From Litomosoides sigmodontis (taxonomy: Eukaryota > Nematoda > Chromadorea > Rhabditida > Onchocercidae), in the NCBI GenBank assembly GCA_963070105.1, contig OY718808.1, positions 6,487,738 to 6,551,737 of the forward strand: 64,000 bases of DNA, in the 5' to 3' direction. The notes beneath the pieces are model-generated. The model saw only the letters and a list, made by a program, of their open reading frames with translations. It had not been told where the DNA came from and made no database searches. The stretch's first letter is position 1. Each line of letters starts with the position of its first letter. Of the stretch, positions 1-19,100 are shown in pieces. Both the position numbers and the translations under genes were made by a program.

Positions 1-77
1 GCTTCAACTAAATTGGCAACTTATACACTACATTGTCGTATCCCCAACTATTTTAACTGGCATTCATATTTGTTACA

Positions 78-4380
<4,303 letters not shown>

Positions 4381-5508
4381 CTAAAAATTTTTGAACTAAG
4401 AAGGAAGCTTGATCACAACGAATGCAAAAATGACATATTGCATAAGCTCGTAATTGAAAAAAAAAAAAGGCTTCGGATCTCCGCAAAGATGAAAAGTTCC
4501 ATAAAATGTGAACTATAACTCTTTTGAGCAATAGACACTTAGCAACAATAACAATTTTAAAGGTCAACATTCCTTCGTCACTGCTTGGCTACTTTCAAAA
4601 AAATCAATAAGGTCATCCTGTGTTTATCGCATTGCACTCTCCAAATGGGTTAAATTAATGACTTGTAACACGTATTGTTGAAAATCTTGCTAGTAGAGGT
4701 CACAACAAAGACCAAAAACTAATAGGGCTGAAGCATCCAGCAAATTAGTCCATGTGTAATGGCGTAAAAACTTACAGGCATTTTTGCTGAAGGAAGCTGG
4801 AAGCATTATTCATTACTCTACGCCAATGCGGTATTCATTTAATTCAATTAGTGACAAAGCAAAATTCAGTTGTGTAAGGAAGAGTTTCTACAGTAACCTG
4901 TGAGTTACTATATCGAAAAGTTTGCACGGATGCTTCAGTTGGAAAGCAATTCAAGCAAGCTTTAATCTTTACAATAGTGAGAATGGAATATAAGCACGCC
5001 AATTATTTCTAATTACCTAAGAGTGGAAGATGCTTGAAGGAAAGATTAAAGACTCATTTCGAATTGTATTTGGATTATAGCGCCAAAATACTTCATTTTT
5101 CAGTATTCAATGTTGCATTCAATACTTCGTTTTCAATTATAGCAGCAAAATTGAAGTGAATCTCAAAAACACAGCGATAAAGTTATAATGGAGTGAGATT
5201 TAGGCGTGGAAATTAAAGAGAAGTAGACATCTTCCTTCAAAAGCATATGTTCAAGCACTCAAGCACAAACTGAAGTAGTTCAGATGAAAATCTTCACTTC
5301 TGTGTTAACTGTACGTTCTCTGTACTTTCAACACAATTGCTAGAGCACATCGCCGATAGAATTAGTGGCTAGTTGGGTAGCACTTCTCAAAAGACCAATT
5401 TAAAATTTGAAATTATGTAACAAGCAAAATGCGTTGCTATAGCCATGTGAAAGTGAGAAGATCAGCGGACGAAAAGGTCAACCCAATATTTTCAGCAAAT
5501 TTAAGCCA
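4381..5508. other. intergenic, no gene seen
   Basis: AT-rich sequence upstream of poly(A) polymerase. The short reading frames here have no recognisable family, no convincing splice context and no codon pattern. I see no RNA gene. It would contain the promoter of the poly(A) polymerase gene, but no specific element could be supported. Confidence 0.5.
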
Positions 5509-5794
5509 TTGGATGATCAATCTTTGCTGTAAACATATTTCTACAATACAAATTTACTCCAATTATTTCCAGGAAATTTATATTATAAAATTATTTTCGT
5601 TTTCTTAAACTTATGAATTTGAAAATTTTCGACCAATGAGAATGCGTCTCTTTGGATGATCAATCTTTGCTGTAAACATATTTCTACAATACAAATTTAC
5701 TCCAATTATTTCCAGGAAATTTATATTATAAAATTATTTTCGTTTTCTTAAACTTATGAATTTGAAAATTTTCGACCAATGAGAACGTGTCTCT
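5509..5794. repeat. 143-bp direct tandem duplication, two copies
   Basis: The block beginning TTGGATGATCAATC at 5509 is repeated at 5652 with a period of 143 bp. The copies differ at only a couple of positions near their right ends (GAATGCGTCTC against GAACGTGTCTC), so the duplication is recent. The unit is non-coding as far as can be read. Confidence 0.9.
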
Positions 5795-6178
5795 TCATTT
5801 GCTGAGCATGCATCGAAGAGTGATGCCACGACGAGTTTCTACAGTAATGCTATGCTGCTAAACGGAAAGTTAGAGAGTGAAACGAAAAAAGCACGGGATG
5901 GGATGAGAGGTAAATTCTGCCTGAATGTCTAGTCTTTACGGTTATAGAAGGTCACAACTGTCGTCTCTGCCCTGCCTGTACCTTTCATTCTGTAAGAGAC
6001 AGTTCCCATGGCAAAATTGAAAGTGAAAAAATCAACGGCCCTTTTGTGAGAAAATTCGATAATCTCTTGATAGATTTTCTCCAGACAAGGATGAAGCAAA
6101 CATTTGATGGATTTTCTTCCTGTTTAAATTTCGTAATGAAGCAGACTTGACGTCGCGAGAAGTAAAGAGCTTGAAAAA

Positions 6179-6210
6179 TGTGCTATACATAAGATGTGCT
6201 ATACATAAGA
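6179..6210. repeat. 16-bp tandem duplication at the edge of the AAT tract
   Basis: The 16-mer TGTGCTATACATAAGA occurs twice head to tail immediately before the AAT microsatellite. It is a small slippage-type duplication flanking the large tract. Confidence 0.85.
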
Positions 6211-6226
6211 TAATAATTTAATAATA

Positions 6227-7564
<1,338 letters not shown>

Positions 7565-7971
7565 GGTTAACAATAGCAATTAATGATAACAAAGAACTAA
7601 AGTTGAAAATTTAACAAGGATGAGTTAACAAGGTGTAGTTTTAAAAAAACAAAAGGAATGAAGGAAATGGGAAGTCGCCGGACAAGATGTCTTAAAAAAA
7701 CATGGCAATTCATAAACAAAACACCGTGGCACTCCATGATACTGGTACCTTTAGGAAGACGCCAATCTAAAAAACTTAAATAAAAAAGTCCAAAGCAAAG
7801 AAAATGTTGTGGATTATCCAATGTCTAAAGTATTTCACAATTTCGGTGGGCCAAGATCTTTCAATCAAAGCTCAAATTACATTTGCAGTAATTTACAGAT
7901 GAAATCAGTGCAAAATAGTAACTTCTGATTTTTGATGCCTTTTTTTTAATGTAACCTTTCTTCTGTTGAAA

Positions 7972-8381
7972 CTATTCATTATGGTCTGATATGTAAATGC
8001 CAAAATGTTCAATATTTTCCACATATGCATGATGAATATGACTCGAGAATGGAGAGACTGTAATGCTGAGTAGTGCCTTTTCAGTTGAAAAATTTTGAAA
8101 TAGTTCGATAATTAAAATAATTTCATTAGGAATCTCCTCTAGCAATGGTAAAGCAGAATTGGTCATCAGTACAGCACACTAATCGGATAATTGTGACCGC
8201 CAGGACATTCAAAGAGTTCCTTCGATGACTGCAACAATCGCTTTCTGCATGAAGCAAGCAATGTGTGAAAGAGAAGGTCAAAGTTGTAGGAGAGAAATTG
8301 ACTATCCATGTCAATCACTTTCGCCATAGCATCCAACTAGTGGTCTAAGGCAAATTCGCGCATTGAAGTCTCACAAGACAT
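7972..8381 (-). pseudogene. probable broken single-exon coding fragment, family unknown
   Basis: A protein-like stretch on the minus strand starts at an ATG at 8381 (MSCETSMREFALDH). It meets an in-frame TAG near 8338 and then continues in the same frame for about 55 residues, including CRKRLLQSSKELFECPGGHN. Near 8168 it shifts by one base into a second frame, which reads TNSALPLLEEIPNEIILII and onward to a stop at 7972. The two halves read as one compact hydrophobic/helical protein interrupted by a stop and a one-base frameshift, as expected for a pseudogene or a sequencing error. The family was not recognised. It could instead be two exons with unseen introns, or chance openness. Confidence 0.4.
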
Positions 8382-8399
8382 TTTCCGCTGATGACCTTT

Positions 8400-9927
8400 A
8401 GCTTATAGTAAGACAAATGCTAGCACATTTTTCCAACGCAAGTTTTTAAAACAAATTAGCCCGGGAATTCGGAACTTATTGAATTTTCTTCAAATTTCTG
8501 TTCGATGCATATTTATAAAATTCGTGGTGAAAGTTGAATTCTCAACTTCCAATTTCAAAAAATCTGCTATATTAGTAGTTCATTTTACAAACTTTAAAGG
8601 ACGGCTTATTTAGCTGTGATCTTAATCGATTGAAAATTAGAATTCTTTGGTAGGCGAGCTAAACAAAAGCGAACTACAAATTCACTTGATAGGACGAGGA
8701 AGAGAAAAGTAAGTTAAATAATTTGTTTTGCTGATACCGAAGTAGTTTAATTCGCAACCGTGTTTACGCCTTTACAGAAGTTTTTCACACGTTTTCAAAT
8801 GATAAACAGTGCAGATCTGTTTGCTTAAAAATTATCATCTTTTATTAATTTATTTTTTGATCATCCTTGCAGCCTTCAACTTCACCGAGATTTGAACCTG
8901 AAAATATTTTACGCCCACCAATAGATGTAGCAGCAATACGATCATAGCTGATTTTATCTTTTATCAGTCGAGTATTATACATTCATTGTGGGTCAATTTT
9001 CTTTTTGTTAATGCACTGTCGATCGTGATTGAGACAGGTATGTTCGTTTCATGAATGCAGCAGTAAGTTTTCCCAACTCGAATCAACAACGATTCTTCCC
9101 TTTCGTTTGGAGTTTTGGATGCAAAAATCGACTTTTGTTTACTATTGCATCTGAGCGAAATATAAATTCGAAATCAGAAGAAATCAAAATCTCCTTAAAA
9201 AAGTTATTTTCTTAGTTCGATGACAAAATGCCTCATAAATTATTTGCAAGCCTTCGTACGACATTCAAATTAATCGTACAACGACGAAGATTAAACTACT
9301 TCATGGCTAATGTATTTTTAACCACAAATTCTTAAATTAATTAATATACACTATTAATTATTGGAGTACCATTTGTGAGATGGTGATAACGACAATACCC
9401 TGCAACTTTACTCTGCAGTAGGAGTGACTGGAAATTGTAAAAATTTTTTTACCAAACATTTTCCTCTCGCGCTTTCTGTTGAACCAACTTATCCCATAAA
9501 TACCATATTCATAACTCATTCATCATTATCTCATGTGTTTCTTAAGGAAAATTATGATTCCATTTATAAGTACTAGCATTTAGAAAGTTTCGGAAGTCAC
9601 CAGAAGCATAAAAAGACTAATCTGCTTTGTATTGACTCAGAGTTTTAATGATTATTTATCTTATCAGGAAATAAAGGTCTACACAAAATTTATCCGTGCA
9701 ACTTAAATAGAAAACATTTTCTTAAAATAAATTAAGACAACAACAACCGTTAATCGTTCCACACCATCTGAACTCAAATTTCGAAAATAAATGTGCGATA
9801 CTTTTTGCATTTATGTTCAGCATTATATACAAATATAGGAAGGACCAAAGAATTACCTACAGTATCTGATGTTAGATTCACATGATTAAAGTAGCACTGG
9901 TTCTACTGCTATCATTAAATACAAAAA
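8400..9927. other. intergenic, no gene seen
   Basis: AT-rich sequence 3' of ECM29. No reading frame with family resemblance and no RNA gene were recognised. It presumably includes the 3' untranslated region and polyadenylation region of ECM29 just below 9928, but no single signal could be assigned with confidence. Confidence 0.5.
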
Positions 9928-10180
9928 TTATTGTTCATATTTTGGTAGATAGTCAAGTAATGGGGATGAGTTCACGACTGTCGTTTTCTTCAATGTTTCG
10001 ACAAAGTCCTTATGTTCACATAACAACAAAATGCAGCGGCCGTTTTGTGTCTGCTTAGTGATGCACTCCAGGACGATGCAACACTGTCGTGCAAATGTAC
10101 GACGCTGCATGATATCATTTTCGATTAGAAGCGAACCAAGAACCACAAATAGAGCAGTGAGATCAACGTCTGATGAACAC
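9928..10180 (-). other. ECM29: ECM29 terminal exon and stop
   Basis: The acceptor ATTCAG at 10186-10181 is followed by an open frame of 83 codons plus TAA at 9930-9928. It corresponds to the C-terminal HEAT repeats of the family ([19 protein letters not shown]). Upstream, the exon 10504-10396 ([20 protein letters not shown]) matches the family segment just before it and ends in the compatible phase. The small region between 10395 and 10905 contains at least one further junction that I could not resolve fully. Confidence 0.85.
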
Positions 10181-13100
10181 CTGAATATGTATGCATTATA
10201 TATAGTTTTCCTCTCCGTTGCTTTTATACAAATAAAAAAGAACCACATTACATGCAACTAAGCTGTGAATTGGAGTTCTGCTTGCACTTCTCGAAATGTA
10301 ATATACAATTTTCGAGAAACTACATTCTTATTTAATCGTTGCTTCACTCCCATCCATGTTTCTGCAGCATACGCAAAACTTCATTGAACTCACCTCTGTA
10401 TGAAATACGGTAACTCGATGATAAGCGCTCGTTTCACTTTCCAAAACATATCGGATTTTAACAAAGCGACTGTTTGTTCAATGTGATGAGACAACTCGAC
10501 TGAAGCAATAAGGATTATTTAGTAAGAGGAAGACTAATCATGAAAAAATGTTTTGCGGTGTTACATAATATTAAATTTCAGGAAAATTTCGGGAAGAGGT
10601 ATGATATCTTAAAGGATAAACTGCTTTTCGATCACTTATTGCCAATTTCTTTAGATCTGAATTTACCCGTTCGCTTTTAATAATATATATTATTAAGAGG
10701 CAAATCCTCACTTACGGTGGCTTCTAACTGTAAAAAAGTCCAAAATAGATTGACATAAATTGGGTAGGAAAACTGTCGCACGTGCAAAAATGTTTCGCTA
10801 CAAACTAGGGTATGAAGTTCGGAATACAAAAGGCTTCTTATAATTTTGCATGGTATTAGAAGTAATTTGTGGTCTGAAAAAAGCATCAATTCATACGGCA
10901 CAAACCTCCATGAAAAGATATCAACAAATGAGCAATTGCAGGAACAATCTTTGTCAGATAATCGCAATGATTTGTGCTGCCCACATTGTCAGCAATGTCG
11001 TCAGAATTCGGACTAAATACTTAATGAATTTCAAAACCTGACATTGAATTGGTAAATTTTGGCCTTCAAAGATGATTTTAATAAAAAAAATGTCCAGTTC
11101 TGCTTCGCCACAATATCGAATTATGATTTGTTCTAGAAAAAATGTAAAAAAATTTATACTCAGAGTGACTGGAGTGTATGACACTACAAAGATGTGCCAT
11201 CATTTGTTGAGCAATATCATTACAACCAGTAATTTCGCAAAACACAGCGGTACACAAGATCGCTTCCCCACTATACTTCTCATTTTTCTTTAAACATTGC
11301 TCCCATAGAGCAGAAAATTTCTATAAAGAGATTCTTGCGACATCTAATAAAAACGAAATTATAAGCACAATCCTAAATCATTAGTTCCAATGATGGCCAT
11401 CTAGTGATAGCCATCATCATCACGCTCTTTGCCTTAGTAATGAAATTAAAGGGCAATTTCGAAACTATAATAATATATTGTGCTAATAGATAATTAACCT
11501 CTACATATTAATTGTCAAAGGTTGATGATTGACACACTTTTTTTAATTTCGCAACATTTATGCGAATCACTTTCTAAAGTATACATTTACAAACAAGATA
11601 TTTTATTGGGTTCGCTTCATATGGCTGTCAGTTTTAAATTAGAAGAGAATGCTGACGTAAACCCAAGTACTAAGTATACCATTTTAACAGTAGCTTCGTC
11701 CCACTTTGAAGACAATGTTTTCCCCGCTGAACGTAATAATGCACTGATCGCTTCGATCAACTTTTCTTTACCATCCCATATTCGGCCGCGCAGTGCACTT
11801 GTCAAATTATCATAGAGCATTTCTGGAAAAATATGCAGTAAATTCTCTTATTTCGTGCTCGTCACTCAATTGATCTCCGATAACAAAATTATGGCCTTAT
11901 TGGATTTCTTCAACATTCCTACGATAAATAGATTCAACAAATAAAAAGGACTTATATATAAAAGAATTCCATAAATTAACTGCCTACTGTTTCCCTTCAC
12001 AACTAAAGCAGTAAACAAACCGGCACAGTTAACGTCATCCTTAAGAACACCAGATTCGGCAACTGCTGCAAGTACCTTTGCTGCTTGTGCTTTCATTGCA
12101 AAAATAGAACTTGCATTTAGTGTAACTAAAGCCATCTCGATCATTTCCACACGATACAAACACATAGCAGAAGTGGTATCTGTGAAGAAATAAATATTTA
12201 TCAAGTTGCTAAATAAAAATTAGTATTTCCTAAAATTCCTTAACAAATTGAATTCAATTTGAAAATGAGTTTTATTCAAATTTCATCATTCATTCCAAAT
12301 GGTTGCTAGTTTTGCTCTCAAAATCGACAAAACAAATCAAAACACACTAACAATGAATGACTAAGCAATGAAGGTGACACAAGACAGTACCTGGAACCAA
12401 TTCGGACCACAGTTCGTCCCACATTTCGAGCCTCTTTTTCCCTGCCATATCATCTTTGGTAACTAAAGACTATATAAGTTTTTATAACTTCCTGCGCAGT
12501 GTTACGGCTTCAAATTATTTTATGTGAGAAACAAATGAACATCTAGAAAAGATTATTTTTCAGAATCAAAACAATGCTATTGCTAAAACTTCGTTGAGAA
12601 ATTTATAGTAAAAAAACTCAGAAAAGTACCCCATCAAAATTTAGAAGCGAAAAAATTCATCAAAAATCAAAATTGTATCCACAGAGTTTAAAGAAATGTC
12701 AACAGCTTTCTTAAACCAAAATCAAACAATAAATGTAAAGATTGTCAAGGATATAGAAAGGCTCACCTTCTTGGCATTTATTAAGAAATATAAATGGAAC
12801 AACGTCAGTTAATGAGCCAGAAAGAACTCCGGTGTTTCTTGATAAAAAACGTAGAAGGTACAACACAGTTACTTTTTCTTCGTCTAAAATATAGGTGCCA
12901 GTAATTCGAATTTTTGAATTCCAGAAAAATTGATGAAAAAAATAAGCAAAAATTTTACAGTATCTCTTTGGAGAACATTTATTACTCAACTACCTAAAAT
13001 CATTCAGGTTGACGAAATTAAAAAGAATCCGCGGGTTGTGATATGTTAAAACTTCCATCAATCTTAAAGATAAGGGATATTTAGCAGCTAAATAAATTGA

Positions 13101-16100
13101 GAAAAATCAAAAAGTTCAAAAAACGAGTCTTTAGAATCTAATGAGAACTGCTCAACTTTATTCGCCTTTTGTAGGATTTACCTTGTTCACTTCGTAATTT
13201 CAGTTTTACATAATTCATAATCCGATTCATTTCTTTTTTTGAGGAAAAAGGCAATAAATATGACAAACAAGATGAAAACTGTTTTTTTATTACCGGATTA
13301 CGATCATTTAAGCCATTGAGAAGAACCCGCACCAATTTATCTAAAAGACAAATAGTTGCAAATGTATTCACAAAAGTAATATCTGGGACTCTATGAATAA
13401 AAAAGATAAATTTTTAATTTAAAACTATCCTACCACTAAATAAATTTAGAAAAATTGTCTTCATGTTTCCAGTTGATATCATATCTCACTAATATTGATG
13501 CAAGAATAGTGAAATTTAGGGGACAAACTGAATAATGTACCACATGAAGATTGACAAGCCATCATAAGGTCTTTGCGCTGAAGGCACAAGTCGATGATAA
13601 ATTGACAGCTTCCGGTACGTGTCGTCACTCCAACACTGGAGCGCAATTGCTCGAGCAATTTATCGCTCAAAGAATTGAAAACATCCATGTCTACATATGG
13701 CACAACATAACGAAGAGCATTCATCATAGGAGAACTATGTGCTACTGATACGCGGGCCGAATCCAGCTTAAATAAGCTATTATAAGGCTTCTCAGTAATC
13801 AGTAACTTCAATCAAATGTATAAAGGAGTACGATAAAACTGCCAATAAACATAAAATGTATTAAAAAAAAGCTTAAAGTTATAGCTAGAGCAGAAAAATC
13901 TTCAATTCAGTGCTTCAATTCAAGGAAGTTTTGTAAAATACTGAAATTCATTGCAAAATGTAAAAACTTCAAAAAATATACCACTTCAAGCTCATCTAAA
14001 TTTGATCTAGCAGCAAGATAATTCAAAACTGTTGATTCCTCTTCACTTAGTGAGTCAAGCAGACATGGCACTATAACATTCGTATGTTCTTGCAGTGTTG
14101 AGCCAGCCTCCTTCGCAATGTCCATGATCATTTTCAGACTGAAAACCTGCTAATTAAAACACTGAGAAATAAAAATTGTTTATACGAGCAGCGAATTAAA
14201 GATCTGCAAAATCTGAAGGTTTTCTTAAAAAGCAAACCTCAACATTTTATTAGCTTTGACGCTAGATCTAACTCCTTTTTCAATAATGACAGGAAGCACT
14301 ATCCCAAGCAATTCAGTCGCCTTGAAACCATTGAATGAGGAGCATCTGCATACAGTAGCTTTAGTGAGGCTTGACAAAGCACGTCCTGCTGCCACTCGAA
14401 CTGATTCCTAAGCAATAGCAAACAAATTAAACGAGAGCATCAGAGTAAAGTTGTCTTTCATGTCTGCAATTTTTTACAGTGATAGGAAACCGAATAAATC
14501 CGATTTTTGAATATTTTTAGAATTGACAATGATGTCTCAAATATTTTTTGCTACAAGGTACGAGCCGTGTGAAAGTAGGCACCCTTATATCATCCTGCAC
14601 TCGGTATAGTATTTCGAAAAGTTGACCAAAATGTTCCACTATTTCGTTAGTACAATGTGAGCTTATCAGGTCTGCTAATGCTAGACAGCTGCAAATAATC
14701 ACATTATTATAAATAAATATGAAGTTCTTCGCTTTCAAAGAATGAAATAAGAAAAATTAACAGTTCACTAACTCAGTCATACGTCAAAACACATACAGTT
14801 AAATCAAGAACGAAGGGGATAAAGTGCGAGTTCAGAGGCATTTAATTGTAATTAAACGTGAAAAGTAACAAATATCAATCTAAAAACTCAAAAAACAACG
14901 ATAAACTGTGCACGATACCTCCCATGACGAATGAAGCGCCTTTCGTAACTCAAATAATGTAACATCGTACTTATTTGTACTCAATCAATGTAACATCGAA
15001 CTTATATTACACTGTTTCATAGAAATATTGAACAGGATTTATATTAAATTTGTGGCACAGTGTAAAAAGGGAAAAGAAAATGATAGCAATAAAATAGACC
15101 TCGACTCACGTGTTCGCCACTGAGAATCTACCAGAGTTAACTTGAGTTCACTAAAAATAGTATTTGCGTATTCTTCAATCTGAAATTAAAATGCGTCAGA
15201 AGATATCAACTCGAAATCTCATCATTACGAAGATGCCTGCTTGCTAGTATCACAATTAGCTTGGATACACTGAACTTTACACCTTTCTCAAAATGAATTC
15301 AAATTATAATATTATATATATATGTGTTAAAAAAATTATGCTTAACATTTCAAAATGTCGAAAATGATAATCGAAATAATCGATAATGACATGAGTTTTC
15401 AAAGTTATTATAAAGAAGCAGGCTTCCATCGATTCACTTCCTCTTGGAAACTGAAACTCACCACATTTTTCTTGGAAACTGTGACCGCCTGCCAAATCGA
15501 ACGCATAACGCCTTGGACTTTCAAATCAGGGTCGTATCGATATCTGTAAAGTTTGGGCACCAACTGCGCCAAATACGGCTCGATTGCATTTTTTGCTTGT
15601 TGTATTATAATACTAAAACCAAAAGCTGCACCCTAAAACAGTTAATTTTTAAAGTTTTAGTACATCACAAATTATTTAAGCAAATAAATTAAAAATAAAC
15701 GTTACTTTTTTCGAATTCCACAAAATATTGTGATTTGCAAGCTGCATAAATTTATATATGAGATCCGGTTGATTCAAATCCGTAGCCAAATTGCAAAGTT
15801 CTTTATAGGTTGTTAAATTTTGCCTACAAAAAACCTAATGCCATCATAAGTCAGAATTGAAGCAGGGTTTCACCCAATAACCTTTTCAAATTATAAAAAC
15901 ACAATAAACCTTTTCAAATTACAAAAAAAAAAAATAATGAAAAACAAAAGTAGTAAAAATTTTTGCTGCCGAAACAGTAACCACACCAAGAATTTAAGGA
16001 CAAAAAATGAGATATTTAAGCAAACCCCATCGATGTAGTGCCCAATTCACCCTTCGCAAACAGGACGGTATCCGGTGTGACCAGCTCGGCTCGCTTTCGA

Positions 16101-19100
16101 CCATCTGATAATGTATTAATCAATTCTTCAACCATTACTTTCTTCTGTTCTTCAGAGCCTAGTTCAAAGACAACACCAATGCCTTCGCTTGCAATTTCTT
16201 GCGAGAACTCTGTAAGTTATTATTGAAACAAAGCACTAAATAGGCACCACATAATAAATAAATCTACAAATTTAATTATCTTGGTCAGTTACTGATATCC
16301 GGACAGATTCCGAAGTACTTCATTAAAGACTGGTAATGCAGTAAGAACAGTTTGAAAAAAGACAAACGTATAAACCATTTGTTTCGGTTAAACCATTGAT
16401 AAAAGCATATTGAAGGGAGGTTAAATCACTCATTACGCAATTAAGCTTCATAACAGCGCATCGTTTCACCAAAGTAAACAACCAAATAAGTGCAGCTTGT
16501 CGCAAATGGCGATTTACATGATGCAATTTGGCATTCAGAGTTTCCAGCAAATTAGTTATTTTCCTTTCAATAATGTCCCGTTCAGCGGTAGACAAGTTCT
16601 TTTCCTGAGATATATATCTATAAAAATCTGTCCGAAAACGATTAAAAAACTATTAAAAATTTTTGCTAAAAAAGACACATAAAACCTGAAGAACTTCAGA
16701 CTTTATATATTTATTCTTTTAATGAATTTTCAAATTTACCAGAAAATGTTCCTCTGTCTCAGTGAAAATGTTTCTCCGTGATGGGGAACTTTCCCCTAGA
16801 GCAGCGTCGAAAAGTGCATTACCAACTGTAAACTGTAATTCTGGTTGGGCTCCTATCTGAAGAAAATATACATCATTGCTTGAGTTTTTAGGCCATATTC
16901 ATCCAGTAAACAATGTCACTAATCACATAAAATTATAAATTAAACTCAGTATCAAATCTTATACATTGCATGCTAATGGTGATAATCACTTCCTTAAACC
17001 AGAAGTAAATATTTCGTATCAAACTGCTAGGCCTACGGAATATATCCAGTTACTAGAATATAAGTACCTGTCATTTTTTAGGATGCATTAAAAAGAACAA
17101 ACTCACAAATAAAATGATCTAGAAAAAAAAAACTTAAAAAATTCTTTTGAAAAATTAGACTTCCACTTGCTCATCTATATCGTATATGAAAGCCATAATA
17201 AAAACGTCTAATTTGGAAACTCACCTCACCGCATGCAAATAATTGAGCCAAGATTTTTTCATATAAAATAGTTGGCAAGTGATGCAATGAAAGAAAACCA
17301 AGGCAGCGCGCAGCTGACTCCTTCATTTTCGATGTTAAAGTATCTTTCCGAGATGCTGCTATCTTCCCTAGCAACTCACAGAGCAAATGAAACTGATTAT
17401 CCGAAACTGATGACATTAACTTGCTCTGAAAAAAAACTGGAATGACGATTTGAAATAATATGACAGTGTAATGATGGCAATTTTAAGACGATATCGTAAA
17501 TATTGAATTAGAATACAGGGTAGTTTTTTTGCCAAGTAGTGTTAAAAAGAATGACTGAGAAATTTCAAAAAAATTTTCCGAATCAGTTAACGCAGTTATA
17601 ATCAAAATTAGCAAGCATATTGCATACAATTACCTTTTCTACTTCACTGAGAGTGAAGACGGCTCTTCTTAGTAATTCTGCCAGTGAACCGCAAGCTGCT
17701 TCAAAGTACTGCTGTGCAGATAATGTCTCGATGATATTCACTAAACGAACTCTAATTTTATTGATTTCTCCAGCAGACATATCTACCAATGGCTGAGTTG
17801 CTAAATATGAACAAAGCCATGGAATTCGAACGGGTAACTCCTGAAACTTGACCTTTTTTGCAGCTTTATATCCTGATCATAAAAATACTAACCTGAGTTA
17901 AGTTCTGGACATTAGTGAAACACGAATTGAAACTAGGATATCTAAACAAAATTTTAAACTTCACTATTTACTTGATTGACTTTATGTTTTTTTGGCATGT
18001 CAATGTTTCGGTACTGCTTTCCTTCTTATTTTTTTCAGTAATGATTAACAAACAAGACATTTGAACATATTTTATAAAAGAAAAGTTTTTCAGAGCAAAA
18101 TACTTTTTAACCGTCGCAATCATCAGTTTACTAACGTCGATAATGGGAAACTTACATCATGACTGTCCAATTGCTTCAAACATTGTTCTAAACATTTCTT
18201 TTTTTCTTTATCACTCAGCATCAGACTGTAGAGTTGAGAAAGTTTCGCACAAACAATTGTCCGGGAATTCGAATTCAAATGACGTTCTAAGGATGAAACA
18301 ATCTAAAACACTTTGAATTGCAAACCAAGCAAATAATTGGAAAGGATAAACCGTGAATTAAATTAGCCACGCTAAACAACTGCACTTATCTGATAATGAA
18401 ACTGTAAGACTATATGGCTCAAAAAACATGTTCTGCAAAGATTTTAAGAAGCCTCAAGAAACAAAACAAAACATGAAAAGGAGTAATATATACTGTAAAG
18501 GCTATTTAACCTACTATCATAAATGAAATTTTCGGATAGTACTCTACTGTTCATCAAACGATGGTTCAGAAATTCGAAAAATGAAGTTGGAATTTGAGTA
18601 CTTAAAGCTAAAAAACATAGAATTAAGCAACTGACATTCCACACAGTTGCTAAAACATTTAAAAAAGGAGAAAATGACGTACCGCTGTATAGTTATAACT
18701 TAAATTTTCACCTCCACTGTACAAGAACAAACAAGCTATTTCGATCAGAAAGTTACCTGAAACATTATTTTCGAATTGTAGTTAAGTTTATTTTGTTTAG
18801 TAACAGCCATTACCAAGAAACATCGCAAACAATCTAGCAGTCTGAACCCAGAAAAACGACATTAATGATGCATTGTTACCGTTTTTGAGCTAAGAATGCG
18901 ACAAAAATAACCAGATGAATCAGCCGTCAATCGCTAATGAGTAAGATACGATTTTTCATTCAGTTTCTCAACAACAATACCTTCTTTTATAGATTTCGTA
19001 AACCTAAGCAGTTTGAAACTACCTGGCTGAGCTTCAATTGCTTTTAAAACTATTTCCAAGAAGAAATGCAAAATTTCGGGATGGTCCTTGCCGATGGAAT

